Below are positions 34,708 to 44,477 of a stretch of 64,000 bases of DNA, piece by piece. The notes beneath the pieces were generated by a model. That model ran no database searches. It was not told where the DNA came from and was given only the letters and a program-made list of their open reading frames with translations. Source of the DNA: Cytophagales bacterium (GTDB lineage Bacteria; Bacteroidota; Bacteroidia; Cytophagales; Spirosomataceae); NCBI GenBank assembly GCA_013298125.1, contig JAAFJP010000014.1, forward strand, positions 1-64,000, in the 5' to 3' direction. The number at the start of each line of letters is the position of its first letter. Position 1 is the stretch's first letter. The translations under genes and the position numbers were made by a program.

Positions 34708-34870
34708 AAGCCTCAGAGAGGCGTAATTTTGGTAGAGATTAATCATGATTCGTATATGAAAGCCCTATCGGGGCGACACTTCTTAGGTTTCCAAAATGTC
34801 GCCCCGATGGGGCTTTTTGAGATTATCCTTTCCTTATATTTTCTACCAAAATGTCGCCCCGATGGGGCTT
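34708..34870. repeat. Palindromic array G (forward x2, reverse x2)
   Basis: Forward cores GCCTCAGAGAGGC and GCCCTATCGGGGC, then two reverse GCCCCGATGGGGC cores. The centre (ACACTTCTTAGGTTTCCAAA) is short. It fills the gap between the dehydrogenase stop and the aldolase start. Confidence 0.9.
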
Positions 34871-34872
34871 GA

Positions 34873-36405
34873 CTAATTGAACAGCTTCGCCCACAAATTT
34901 TTAGGTATTGTTTTTAGGGCAAAAAGAGCTTGCTTACCTAACGAAGCATAGCCCACATTTTCAATAAAATCATCGGTTTTTGGGGAATAAGGGGGCATAA
35001 TGGTAGAGAAAATCCCCCCATTGCCTTTCACGAAATGCCCCCTCGGATTAGAAAATTCTCTGAAACCTTCTTCACCGTGATGCACGCCCATGCCGCTACC
35101 ACCCGTACCGCCAAACGCCATCGAAGGCAAAGCCGCTTGCATGGCTAAGGCATTGACCGAAACCCCACCCGACTGTGTATTTTGAGCGATTTTATCAATA
35201 AATCGTTGCTCTCGGGCATAAATATACAAGCCCAAAGGCTTTTCGTTTTGATTGATATATTGAATAACATCCTCAATATTTTTATAGGAAATGACAGGAA
35301 GAATCGGTCCGAAAATCTCTTCCTGCATCATTTTGAGGTGCATTGGGGGATTAATTACTATATAAAAAGGCATATTTCTATCGCCTTCTTTCAAATCATT
35401 TCCTGCTTGAATCACCGTTACGCCTGCCTCAATGGCTTCATCAATCAGCGATTGTAAACGATAAATATGTCGGTCGTTGATGATGCCGCAACAGTGCGCA
35501 GCTCCATTGTTTTCTGCAAAGTTGTTTTGATAATGTTTGACCAATTTTTCAACGAAAGTATCAAGTTGTTTTTCGGGAACGAAACAATAGTCGGGTGTAA
35601 CGCACATTTGCCCACGCTTCACAGCTTTTACGCCCGCAATTTCGGCAACGGCTGAATCAGTAATGGAATCTTCGTGGACGATGACGGGATTTTTACCCCC
35701 TAATTCTAAGGTGAGTGGCACTAAATTTTCGGCTGCCAATTTCATAACTTGCTTGGCAACTGTGCCGTTGCCCGTATAAACCAAATGGTCCCATTTCAAC
35801 GTTGGGAAATACTTTGCCAATTCGATACCGCCTGTAATGACCGCTACTTGATTTTCCTCGAAAGTATCGGCAATCATTTCCTTCAATAATTCACCGCAAG
35901 CTGGTACCAAATCGGAGGGTTTGATAATGACCCGATTGCCAGCCCCCAATTGGTCGAGCATAGGACCGATGGCAATATCAAAAGGAAAGTTCCAAGCCAC
36001 CATATTACCAATGACTCCTTTGGGTTGGTATTGGATATAGGCTTTTGAACTTCCATAAGTGATAGGATTAACCTCTTTGGCAATAGGTTGCATCCATTTT
36101 TTTACGTTAGCAATATTGAATTTTGCCCGTTCAAACATTCCCAAAATCTCAATCAAATCGGCTTGTTGCGTAGAGTGACCCCCAAAATCAGCGTTGAGTG
36201 CTTCCAACATTTTACTACGGTATTTACGCAACATTGGTTGCACACGCTCCATCAAAGCAATTCTTTCTTGAGCAGAAGGGATTGGATTTTGCAAAAAGGC
36301 TTGTTTTTGAACTTCAAAAACTCGGTCGAGTTCTTGAATGGCTGCTTCATCTTCCATTATATCAGAAGCAAAAGCAATTTCAGGCAGCAAATCAGTATCT
36401 TTCAT
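34873..36405 (-). CDS. Aldehyde dehydrogenase (coniferyl-aldehyde dehydrogenase-like)
   Basis: A 510-aa NAD(P)-dependent aldehyde dehydrogenase, slightly long for the family because of an N-terminal extension (DLLPEIAFASDIM...). Motifs: VAWNFPFDIAIGP, LELGGKNPVIV with the catalytic Glu, KRGQMCVTPDY with the catalytic Cys, and QEEIFGPILPVISY. The style without a long C-terminal loop resembles fatty or coniferyl aldehyde dehydrogenases. It is on the same strand as the aldolase gene; they may share a transcript through array G. Confidence 0.88.
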   Translation of the reverse strand: MKDTDLLPEIAFASDIMEDEAAIQELDRVFEVQKQAFLQNPIPSAQERIALMERVQPMLRKYRSKMLEALNADFGGHSTQQADLIEILGMFERAKFNIANVKKWMQPIAKEVNPITYGSSKAYIQYQPKGVIGNMVAWNFPFDIAIGPMLDQLGAGNRVIIKPSDLVPACGELLKEMIADTFEENQVAVITGGIELAKYFPTLKWDHLVYTGNGTVAKQVMKLAAENLVPLTLELGGKNPVIVHEDSITDSAVAEIAGVKAVKRGQMCVTPDYCFVPEKQLDTFVEKLVKHYQNNFAENNGAAHCCGIINDRHIYRLQSLIDEAIEAGVTVIQAGNDLKEGDRNMPFYIVINPPMHLKMMQEEIFGPILPVISYKNIEDVIQYINQNEKPLGLYIYAREQRFIDKIAQNTQSGGVSVNALAMQAALPSMAFGGTGGSGMGVHHGEEGFREFSNPRGHFVKGNGGIFSTIMPPYSPKTDDFIENVGYASLGKQALFALKTIPKNLWAKLFN

Positions 36406-36498
36406 TTTATTCTTGATTTAGTGCAAAATTCAAGAATGTTTTATGAAAAATTTGTGATAAATGTCAATAAATGAAATACGTTTCTGAGTAAAAATCAT

Positions 36499-38268
36499 CT
36501 ATTTCTCCTCCCAATAAGGCGTAGTTCTATCCGCCAGCGTATTTCCAATCTTTTCAAACGTGCTTTTTTTCATATAGTGAATCATTGGTTGGTATTGTTT
36601 CAGCAGACCGTTTTGATTGTTGTTGCCCACCAAATTTTTATTCCATTTTTCTGATAACCACGAAGCCTGTCCGTAGGAAATATTTGAGGCATCAGGCACG
36701 ATGGTGGCATCTCGCCATTCAGGGTGAACCGTCATCCACCTCACCACCAAACTACCGTTGCCCGTGGGTCCTGTGTTTTGCCACGAGACCCCCGTACTGT
36801 TCCAGTTATTGGGTCGATTGGCTTCGTTGGCATATACTAAGGTATAAAAACCCTTGCTGTTGAGGTTCATTTCTTCATCCATGATAGAAGTATGGGCAAT
36901 GCCCGCATCATCAGGTTTGAAAAGGTCGAGCGGAGCATAAAACGTAAAAGAAAGATACCTGATTTGTCCACCGCTCATAATGGAATTACCATTGAAAGTT
37001 TTGGGAAACTGGGGCAATTTGCCCGTAATCACAAACACAAAATCATTCTGCAAAGCAAGCCCTCTGGATAGATACGAGATATACGGGACTCTACTGTTTG
37101 AACTCATATCGCTGGCAGGGCTACCGCCGTCTTCCCCTTTGGAAGTAACAGATTTCACCAAGGCTCTTCCCTCAGCTTTTTCTTCAGCGGAAGTCTTTCC
37201 CACGATTTGATAAATGGAGCCAACCAAGCCATGATAGATGTCCAAATCACGCATCCAGCCAAAATCACTGGTCGTTGAGAATACTTTCGGAGCATTAAAA
37301 TCCCCTTTTTTAGCAGGAAACCGATTGTTAAATTGTGCTTCTTCCAAGGCTTTATTTTTGGAAAGAATATAGTATTTTTTCCCTGCGGGGGTTTCGTAAT
37401 AAATTTTGGGTAAGGCAACTCCCCCCAAAGAACCCTTGTCTTTGTCGGGGGCATAATAACGAATCCAAAGCGTGCCATCATCCCATTTGCCTCGTTTGTG
37501 TCCTCCTGGAATATCGGCATAGCCCATCGGTCCTTGATATTGAATGGCACTGGCGTATCTGAGATTAGAATTATTCCGATGAAAAGGTTCTTTGTAAGCA
37601 GGTTCAAGCTGGATGCCATCGCCCATTTTCATTTCAAAAGTAACTTTATAACTCCGATTAGAGGCTTTTCGGTTGGCATTCAAACGGTACGGATTAGTGT
37701 GTCCAGCCAAAGGAGCAATATCAACATCCACGATGGGGACTTCGGCAACCCCAAATTTTTTATCGAAATAATAATATTCAGGATTGAGTGGGGGAGACAT
37801 TTGAATATCAAAAAAGCGGGCATAAGGAAATTGTCCTTCCAAAATCAATTTATGACCAAAAGGCATAATCACCGATGAAGGCACGATATACGTACAGTGC
37901 GGGTCGGCAAAAAGCCCCCGCAAGGCATTGAAATCCAGTTTATATTCTGCCTCCCGTATGAGCCAAATATCGTTGGGTTTGAGGTCTTCGGGTTTTACCA
38001 ACACAAAAGGGGCATCAATCAGATTCATGCCTTTGGGCAACAAATTGGCAGGGATTTCGGCAGGAGCTTTGCCCTCAAACCAAGCGTTGATGTGTTTTTC
38101 TAAACCATCAGAAATGGCTTGTGCTTCGTCGAGAACCACATTTTTATCCGCAAAGTCGGGATAATTATCATATTTGGGCAAAGCCGCATCCGCAATGATT
38201 TTGGGAATACAGGCAACTACAGTCACCGTCAAGGCGAGCAGTAACAATAGAGCAATTTTGATTTTCAT
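36499..38268 (-). CDS. Exported hypothetical protein, putative lipoprotein
   Basis: A 589-aa exported protein of unknown function. An N-terminal hydrophobic stretch ends with TVVACIPK, a possible lipobox. The mature part has no domain that I can name; segments such as SDFGWMRDLDIYHGL, PGGHKRGKWDDGTLWIRYYAP and WLSEKWNKNL look conserved and rich in aromatics. No transmembrane helix beyond the signal. It stands between unrelated genes, so context gives no help. Confidence 0.65.
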   Translation of the reverse strand: MKIKIALLLLLALTVTVVACIPKIIADAALPKYDNYPDFADKNVVLDEAQAISDGLEKHINAWFEGKAPAEIPANLLPKGMNLIDAPFVLVKPEDLKPNDIWLIREAEYKLDFNALRGLFADPHCTYIVPSSVIMPFGHKLILEGQFPYARFFDIQMSPPLNPEYYYFDKKFGVAEVPIVDVDIAPLAGHTNPYRLNANRKASNRSYKVTFEMKMGDGIQLEPAYKEPFHRNNSNLRYASAIQYQGPMGYADIPGGHKRGKWDDGTLWIRYYAPDKDKGSLGGVALPKIYYETPAGKKYYILSKNKALEEAQFNNRFPAKKGDFNAPKVFSTTSDFGWMRDLDIYHGLVGSIYQIVGKTSAEEKAEGRALVKSVTSKGEDGGSPASDMSSNSRVPYISYLSRGLALQNDFVFVITGKLPQFPKTFNGNSIMSGGQIRYLSFTFYAPLDLFKPDDAGIAHTSIMDEEMNLNSKGFYTLVYANEANRPNNWNSTGVSWQNTGPTGNGSLVVRWMTVHPEWRDATIVPDASNISYGQASWLSEKWNKNLVGNNNQNGLLKQYQPMIHYMKKSTFEKIGNTLADRTTPYWEEK

Positions 38269-38385
38269 AGTATGTGTTATTTACCATGAAAACGGAAAAG
38301 AGGGTACTGAAATTTGTGATAAATGTCAATAAATTACATATCTACATTTCATAAATTCTTATTTAACCCGTTTTCCTTTTTGTCG

Positions 38386-39078
38386 TTAATCCATTTTTGT
38401 TTTCAACAGTTTTACGCCAATTATCAAGAGCCAAATTAGCCAAAGGGTGCTTCCTAAAAAACCTGCCAAATCCCAAACAGGAAAAGTCGGCATAACGGTG
38501 GCAAAAAGTTCGGCTTGGGCAAGCAAATAAATCATGGATGAAATGTAGCCCAACCAAGTTGTCCATTTAGGAAATAATTTGAGTTGAGCAAACGCCGAGG
38601 TCATCATAATTGTCCAAGCAATTGTAAAAAGCTGTCCGATGTGTTCGCCTAAAACTACACCTCCGTATTGGTGAACAATTTGAAAAGCAACTTTGCTGGC
38701 TTCCTTGGTCATTTCGTTCCCCAAAACGTAATTTTTAGCTAACACGGGTACTACAAACGTCCAACGCATCAAGCCAATCATTTGAGTTAGTAAACCAATT
38801 ACGCCCAGAGTAGTTGCCCAACGGACAAAGTATAATTTGTTTTCTAACTTTTGCCCAATAAAAATATAGGCTTCCAACAATGGCAAACCCAATATAGCAA
38901 ACGCCCACCAAGTCCAAATTAAAGAGTTTCCTCCTTCATAAAATTTAGTGAGAATAATACCAGTATCTTTTCTCAAAATATCGGGGTATTCAAATGTTAT
39001 CGTCAAAATAGTATAGGGAATAAAAACTCCGATTGCTCCCAAAATCAGCAAGTAGCCAATCATTTTATAGTTTTTCAT
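38386..39078 (-). CDS. DUF4386-type membrane protein
   Basis: A 230-aa membrane protein with six or seven helices. The organisation (IGYLLILGA start, TKFYEGGNSL after helix 1, GEHIGQLFTIAWTIMMT, C-terminal LWLIWLLIIGVKLL) resembles the DUF4386 family. No enzymatic motif is visible. The gene for a small outer-membrane-like protein lies just upstream on the same strand, with an 18-base gap. Function unknown. Confidence 0.65.
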   Translation of the reverse strand: MKNYKMIGYLLILGAIGVFIPYTILTITFEYPDILRKDTGIILTKFYEGGNSLIWTWWAFAILGLPLLEAYIFIGQKLENKLYFVRWATTLGVIGLLTQMIGLMRWTFVVPVLAKNYVLGNEMTKEASKVAFQIVHQYGGVVLGEHIGQLFTIAWTIMMTSAFAQLKLFPKWTTWLGYISSMIYLLAQAELFATVMPTFPVWDLAGFLGSTLWLIWLLIIGVKLLKTKMD

Positions 39079-39096
39079 ATTATGTTATTTTAAAAA

Positions 39097-39552
39097 TTAG
39101 AAGAAAAATGAATAGCTAACGCCTGGTGTTGGGTTGATTTTGAGCGCCTTACCCTCAGAAGCAAGAGCGGCTACACCCAACCGAAAGTTGAATCCTTTGT
39201 AAATCATCCAACGAAAACCCAACTCGGCAATGGCAGCATTTTGGTCTTTGTAGTCTCTGGTTAGCCCTCTGGCGTAAGAAAGTGAACCATAAAAAGAAGA
39301 AGGATTTTCTTTATTACCGATGGGCAAAAACCAATAGGTTAGCCCAGCTTTAAGGAACTCGGTAGTTACACCCGACTCGAAATTGGTGGGATAATAACCC
39401 GCATGAACGGCAATGTGATTGATGCGATACTCAGCACCGATGGAAGGGTTACGAAAAGCATTGATGCTTAATTCGTGCTTTGAAAATCTGCTTTGTGTGA
39501 AAGCGTTGCCAGCCGATATTACTAAAAAGGCAACAGTGATGAATTTTTTCAT
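39097..39552 (-). CDS. Small outer-membrane beta-barrel-like protein
   Basis: A 151-aa protein with a signal peptide (MKKFITVAFLVISAGNAFTQ) and alternating amphipathic strands ending in SYSFFF, a terminal aromatic as in beta-barrels. I recognise no family. It precedes the DUF4386-like gene on the same strand. A small barrel or periplasmic protein is likely, but the size is at the low end for a full barrel. Confidence 0.65.
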   Translation of the reverse strand: MKKFITVAFLVISAGNAFTQSRFSKHELSINAFRNPSIGAEYRINHIAVHAGYYPTNFESGVTTEFLKAGLTYWFLPIGNKENPSSFYGSLSYARGLTRDYKDQNAAIAELGFRWMIYKGFNFRLGVAALASEGKALKINPTPGVSYSFFF

Positions 39553-39631
39553 ATCGTTTTTTTATTTGTTTAACGATACAAAATTCATCACGCTGAGTAG
39601 CAAAATACTGGACAAATGTCCATTAATGAAA

Positions 39632-40195
39632 TTAACGAATATTATTTCTGATTCGGCTCAAATGACGGGGTGTTACTCCCAAAATAGAAGCGAGGTATTG
39701 AAGGGGTATCTGTTGAATGAGGGCAGGTTCTTTGAGCATCATTTTTTCGTAGCGTTGTTGCGCCGTTAGCATTATGGCATCTAAACGACTATCATCAATA
39801 CAGCATATTTGCCACTCCAAAATGCCAATGTAAAAAAGACTAAAAGAAGGAATTGTTCGCTGTAATTCATTTAAAGCCGTTTTTTCGATGAGCCAAACGT
39901 TGGTATCCATCACGGCACGAATATTTTCTCGGGAAGGAATTTGCTTGAAAAAACTAACCAATGAAGCCACAAAACTATTTTCACCAACCGAATAAGTTGT
40001 TTTTTCGTCGCCCTCCAAATTGATGAAATATTGCAAAAAACCTTTTTCGACAAACCCTAAATGTTTACTGGTTTTTCCTTCTTCTACAAAAAAATCGCCT
40101 TTTTTTAAGGTTTTTAAGATGAATTTTTCGGCAATTTGCTGGGCTTCATCTTCAGAAAAGCCTTGCGATAAGAAGTAACTTTTAAGCAAATTCAT
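39632..40195 (-). CDS. Crp/Fnr-family regulator
   Basis: A 187-aa protein with an N-terminal cyclic nucleotide-binding (cNMP) fold (about residues 25-120) and a short C-terminal helix-turn-helix QYLASILGVTPRHLSRIRNNIR. This compact form is common in Bacteroidota. It probably controls nearby minus-strand genes for the small barrel and DUF4386 protein, which start 80 bases from its stop on the same strand. The effector is unknown. Confidence 0.82.
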   Translation of the reverse strand: MNLLKSYFLSQGFSEDEAQQIAEKFILKTLKKGDFFVEEGKTSKHLGFVEKGFLQYFINLEGDEKTTYSVGENSFVASLVSFFKQIPSRENIRAVMDTNVWLIEKTALNELQRTIPSFSLFYIGILEWQICCIDDSRLDAIMLTAQQRYEKMMLKEPALIQQIPLQYLASILGVTPRHLSRIRNNIR

Positions 40196-40247
40196 GGCAT
40201 TTGATTTTAGGGTAACCTATATTTTCAGATAGTCAGAAATTTAACAT

Positions 40248-42074
40248 CTATTTTTTAAACAATCGCCATTTGACAAACAAATGAGTATTGATGGGTTGAT
40301 TTCTATAATCATATAATGTTGATATATTTTCAATCGGAACATTTACCATCACCCCTAAGTCAAACTTTTTAACGCTGTAATTTATCTCAAATCTCCCCGT
40401 CCAAAGGTTACTTTTTATGTATTTCCATTCTTCCGATGAACTACTGATAGTCACTAATGAATCTGTTGGAACAAATACGCTACTTCCAGAAGCCGAGTAA
40501 ACATTTCTTTGGAGCGAAGCATGATTGTTTTTTGTGAAACTCAAACCCACATCATAACTCCATCTTGAATTGAGATTATGGTGAAATTTTAAAGTCGTAC
40601 TGAGTCCTTCAACTTTCAATAATTTTAGATCATCGTTCACCAAAGTAGTATCTATCCGTTTTTGTGACCTATTGATAAGATTACTTCCTGTATAAAACTG
40701 TTGGTTTAAGTTGAGTGCCAATATGATAGAATATTTATTTTGGTTTCCAATTTTTCTACTTATCCATAGTTCAGGAATTAGGAATTTTAACTTTTCGTTT
40801 GCGTCGTTATTCTTACTCAAATAATTGGAAACTCCTTGAAAGAATGTAGGAGAATTGAATTGTAAGCCCACATTATAATGCTCCCAATTTATCTTTTGTT
40901 GAAATATACTTTTCTTTTTCTCTGTGGGATTGAACGGAATTGGTTGTAAAACAGACAACTTTGAAGCCAACGAAGTTCGGAAAATTATGGGTGTATTATT
41001 GCGATTAATGGCATAAAGCTGAGGCTTTTTTACATCCACTTTTGTATTATATAAATCAGTTGTTTGCACATTTTGCTTTTGTTCAGAGGGAATAATAATC
41101 TCATTGTTTTCAACCTTAAATTTATCCTCTTTCTTTTGCTTTTCCTTTTTAGAAACTGTCTCCTTCTGGGTTTGTGGGCGATAAATATTTTTAGAATATT
41201 CCTCTTTTGAAGTCAAAGAGACTATGTTTTGTTTTTCTGTTACAGACTTTTCTTTATCAAATACTTTTCCAATACTTTCATTTTTAGGTAAGTTTTTGGT
41301 AAATGCAAGAGGTGATTTTCTTTCCGAAATTACTTTGTTTTCTTTTTCAAATAAGGTGGATTCTGAGGAAGAATACGATTTAGTTTTTGATAAATTATTG
41401 TTTACAGAAACTTTTTGTTCAGTATTATTATGCTCGACATTGACATTATCGGTTTTAGCAAATACTTTCTTATGGTCAGTATTGAGTTCTTTTTCTTTAA
41501 AAATTAAATCTTTTTCTTCAATAGATTTGCCTCTTTTTTCCTCCGAAATAGTGGGATTACTCGCTGCATTTTCAGTATTTTTTGAATCAATCAGTGATTT
41601 TTTCTCTTTCAAAATATCGTTACTTAGCTGTTCCTTCAAACCTATTGCATCTTTTTCAAGAATTGATTGATGATTACTATTATTCTGAACCGATGAATCT
41701 GTGAATATAGAAATCTGATTACTATTTTTCCTCTCAGATTCAATCTTAGGCATATTTTTTAATTCAAATTTATCTTTTTGAATGGAGGTAATTTCATTTT
41801 TTGATGAAAGCGTTGAAAGTTCATCTGGTTTCAAAAACCACCATAATATTCCAACTGTTAGAAAAATAATACTGGTGGATAAAATTATGACAGTTTTAAG
41901 ATTGGCAAGCAATACCGATTTTATCCCTATGCTTACATTGGGAGAAGTTGTTGGAGGAGTTACTACTGGACCTAATAAATTATCCATACTCTTCCAAGCA
42001 TCATCTACTGAGACACTTGGTTTTGGGTAATTATTTTGTAATTCCTTAGTATTATTTAATCTCTTATCGGTCAA
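40248..42074 (-). CDS. Putative anti-sigma/trans-envelope protein with C-terminal barrel
   Basis: A 608-aa protein with three parts. The N-terminal cytoplasmic piece (residues 1-55, with VDDAWKSMDNLL like anti-sigma factors) is followed by one hydrophobic helix at about 60-80. Residues about 85-390 are a charged, low-complexity Lys/Glu/Ser-rich linker. The last 210 residues (from INWEHYNVGLQF to VKWRLFKK) look like outer-membrane beta-barrel strands. It overlaps the sigma-factor gene by 11 bases, so they are coupled. It could carry a signal from outer membrane to sigma factor directly. Function is inferred. Confidence 0.6.
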   Translation of the reverse strand: MTDKRLNNTKELQNNYPKPSVSVDDAWKSMDNLLGPVVTPPTTSPNVSIGIKSVLLANLKTVIILSTSIIFLTVGILWWFLKPDELSTLSSKNEITSIQKDKFELKNMPKIESERKNSNQISIFTDSSVQNNSNHQSILEKDAIGLKEQLSNDILKEKKSLIDSKNTENAASNPTISEEKRGKSIEEKDLIFKEKELNTDHKKVFAKTDNVNVEHNNTEQKVSVNNNLSKTKSYSSSESTLFEKENKVISERKSPLAFTKNLPKNESIGKVFDKEKSVTEKQNIVSLTSKEEYSKNIYRPQTQKETVSKKEKQKKEDKFKVENNEIIIPSEQKQNVQTTDLYNTKVDVKKPQLYAINRNNTPIIFRTSLASKLSVLQPIPFNPTEKKKSIFQQKINWEHYNVGLQFNSPTFFQGVSNYLSKNNDANEKLKFLIPELWISRKIGNQNKYSIILALNLNQQFYTGSNLINRSQKRIDTTLVNDDLKLLKVEGLSTTLKFHHNLNSRWSYDVGLSFTKNNHASLQRNVYSASGSSVFVPTDSLVTISSSSEEWKYIKSNLWTGRFEINYSVKKFDLGVMVNVPIENISTLYDYRNQPINTHLFVKWRLFKK

Positions 42075-42609
42075 TTGCTTTAATTTGTGCTTTAAAAATA
42101 TGTCTTAACCTATTTCTACTTTCATTCAAGTGCCATTTAACAGTTCCTTCTTTCATGTCGAGCAAATCGACTATTTCTTTAATAGAAAATTCTTCAATGT
42201 AAAACAGCGTACACACCGCCCGAGTGGTTGCAGGAAGTCTTTCGAGTAACTCAAAAATATCATCCCATTCCTTTTCCTTAAATGGATTATAAGAAATCAA
42301 ATCGGGTAAAGTGTCGGTATAAACCATTTTCTCCGATTCATCCTTAATCTTCCGTAATTCCGTCAGGGCAGCATTTCTTATGATGGTATAAATCCAATTA
42401 AAGAGCGTTCCTTTTTCGGGGTCGAACTGTTCTATATTCTTAAAAACTCTTAACATTCCATTGTTCAATACGCTGATTATGTCTTGTTCATCCTTAAAAA
42501 AAGTCTTGCACAACGCAAATAAGGCAGGATAAAATTGGCGATACAATTTCTCCTGACTCAATCGGTTGTGTTTTTTACATCCTTCTATTATATCCTTTGT
42601 ATCTGTCAA
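42064..42609 (-). CDS. ECF-type sigma-70 family factor
   Basis: A 181-aa RNA polymerase sigma factor of the extracytoplasmic-function class. Region 2 (FYPALFALCKTFFKDEQD ... FNWIYTIIRNAALTEL) and region 4 (VCTLFYIEEFSIKEIVDLLDMKEGTVKWHLNESRNRLR) are complete. Its stop overlaps the start of the trans-envelope protein gene. Such pairs respond to envelope state or external ligands. Its target promoters are unknown. Confidence 0.88.
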   Translation of the reverse strand: MTDTKDIIEGCKKHNRLSQEKLYRQFYPALFALCKTFFKDEQDIISVLNNGMLRVFKNIEQFDPEKGTLFNWIYTIIRNAALTELRKIKDESEKMVYTDTLPDLISYNPFKEKEWDDIFELLERLPATTRAVCTLFYIEEFSIKEIVDLLDMKEGTVKWHLNESRNRLRHIFKAQIKAIDR

Positions 42610-42700
42610 ATGTATTAAAAAAATGAGTTTATGTGCTTGTTAAGTGTTAGAAAAATAGGAATTATGCCTTTTGAAAAAGAAAATAAGTTTAGAGGTTTAT

Positions 42701-42747
42701 TGAAGGAGAGAAGTCATATTGAACATTCTATAACTTCTCTCCTTTTC
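42701..42747 (-). terminator. Hairpin downstream of the lipoprotein gene
   Basis: GGAGAGAAGT (42705-42714) and ACTTCTCTCC (42733-42742) form a perfect 10-bp stem with an 18-nt loop. It sits 20 bases beyond the minus-strand lipoprotein stop and upstream of the sigma-factor gene. Confidence 0.75.
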
Positions 42748-42761
42748 CTAAAAGCAACGTT

Positions 42762-43517
42762 TTATAAACTCGTTGGCGAAATTACAACTCCGCTCGTATA
42801 GGGCCATTTGATGGTAAATTTACCACCGTCTTGAACAATAGTTCCAGTATAGGTTTTATTATTAAACACGATAGTGAAATCTTTGACTCCGCTAAAAAAG
42901 TTGAAATATCCCGTTGCCTTTCCACTTCCTGAACTGCACCCAGTTGGAATAGAAATGTTCTTAAAATTGAGGATTATACCATTCAAACCCACCGATGGAT
43001 AAGTTCTCTCTGGCTCTAAGAAGCTTCCCAGACAATTGTAATTATTTGTGGTTTTTACGAAAAATTCAAGATAAGGAATCGTTGAACTTGTGGTAACAGT
43101 ATCCCTTCTTACAGCGGTAATATTTAATTGGTCGCCTGCACTAAACGAAATAATTGAAGAGCCTTTCACATCTGGAACGTAAACAGAATCACTTACACTC
43201 ACAACCGAACTGACTTTCGCACTTCCACTTACTCCACTAACCGTATAACTTCCAGAAGACATAAATCTAACCATAGCCTTATTAGCATCCGATGTAACTA
43301 TTGCTTTTGAATCTGGGCTTATTGTCCACTCAGTTGTACTATTGTTTGAAGTAAGTGCTGTAAATAAAACGGGCTCACCAATTTTAATGGATTTACTTTT
43401 GGATGTAACCAATAATGTTGGCGATTGGGGAGAGGTATTTTTGACTAAATCCTCATTGCAAGCCACCATTGCGACTAAAATAGTTAAAAATAATGCGGAC
43501 TTTTTTAAAGTTTCCAT
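42762..43517 (-). CDS. Putative lipoprotein with PKD-like domain
   Basis: A 251-aa exported protein. The signal ends with VAMVACNED, a lipobox. Residues about 35-115 look like a PKD/Ig-like beta-sandwich (IKIGEPVLFTALTSNNSTTEWTI... SGSYTVSGVSG). The C-terminal region (ISFSAGDQLNITAV to GVVISPTSL) is another beta-rich domain of unknown type. It is just upstream of the sigma gene on the same strand but separated by a hairpin, so it is probably a separate unit. Function unknown. Confidence 0.7.
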   Translation of the reverse strand: METLKKSALFLTILVAMVACNEDLVKNTSPQSPTLLVTSKSKSIKIGEPVLFTALTSNNSTTEWTISPDSKAIVTSDANKAMVRFMSSGSYTVSGVSGSAKVSSVVSVSDSVYVPDVKGSSIISFSAGDQLNITAVRRDTVTTSSTIPYLEFFVKTTNNYNCLGSFLEPERTYPSVGLNGIILNFKNISIPTGCSSGSGKATGYFNFFSGVKDFTIVFNNKTYTGTIVQDGGKFTIKWPYTSGVVISPTSL

Positions 43518-43706
43518 GACAATCTGTGTTTAAAAGTTAAAAAATAAAATTCGTTTCAACTCTATATACTTGCGGATGTTCACAAAAGGTTGGGTTTTAT
43601 TAAAAAAATTAATAAATAAAGGAGCGATTTTGATTCTTAAAGTAGGGGTTTTTCTATGAAAGCACAGAAGAGGTAGTTGAAATTTCTAATAACTGTAAAT
43701 AAATGA

Positions 43707-44438
43707 TTAAGATTTTGAGCCATTAATCTTTATTGCTACAATTCTATACGAAATGTACCTGTTAGTTTCCGCTAAAAAGATTCGACCAAGATGAAATTTA
43801 CTTACAGACATCTCATTGGAAAGTAAATCTAATGAGATGTCCGTAAAAATATTTTCCGTCATATATTCTTTCAGATTCTTAACCAATGCTTTGCTCTCAT
43901 TTTTGAAATCTCTTCGTTTTGAATCCGATTTTACACCCGAAAACGCTGTAATAAAATCTATTAAACTCTGTTCTTTTTCTAACTGTGTTGTTAAATTTCC
44001 GTGGGAACAAAAAACGTTTTTCAGTTTTTGAATGAGATGTAAATTTAGAGCATCGTTAGTAACCATAAAATCATGCGATTTTTGTCTTTTAGCATCAAAT
44101 AATTCCCTATTTGCTTCCTCCAACAAGTCGGTTGGCACAAAAATAAAGTCAAACGCTACTTCCTTTTCTTGCAAAATGTACTCCGAATGAATTTCATGAG
44201 GTTCTATGATGTAAAGTTGGTTGGGCGGTACAATGATTTTTTCATGGCGGTAATTATTCTCAATGACACCCTTTTTCAAATATCCAATTTGAAATTCATC
44301 ATGAAAATGTGGAGATTTAATTTTGAATTTCTTATATTCTTTGGCATTTTCGATGTTCCAACTATGTAGTTCCAGACCTTTATTGAATGAAGGTTTAAAA
44401 ATCTTGCCAACGGCAAATTCTGATGAAATGTTTATCAT
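43707..44438 (-). CDS. Truncated AraC-family regulator
   Basis: A 243-aa protein with a cupin-like sensing domain (SPHFHDEFQIGYLKKG) and only the first helix-turn-helix of the AraC DNA-binding domain (DISLDLLSNEMSVSKFHLGRIFLAETNRYISY). Full AraC proteins have a second HTH; here the sequence ends in IVAIKINGSKS. I looked just past the stop on the minus strand and saw no frame that restores it. Either a decayed gene or an altered regulator. A membrane-protein gene starts nearby but not in operon orientation that explains it. Confidence 0.7.
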   Translation of the reverse strand: MINISSEFAVGKIFKPSFNKGLELHSWNIENAKEYKKFKIKSPHFHDEFQIGYLKKGVIENNYRHEKIIVPPNQLYIIEPHEIHSEYILQEKEVAFDFIFVPTDLLEEANRELFDAKRQKSHDFMVTNDALNLHLIQKLKNVFCSHGNLTTQLEKEQSLIDFITAFSGVKSDSKRRDFKNESKALVKNLKEYMTENIFTDISLDLLSNEMSVSKFHLGRIFLAETNRYISYRIVAIKINGSKS

Positions 44439-44477
44439 AATTTTAAGGTTTAAAGGGGTGTTAAAAGGCTTTTGTTC

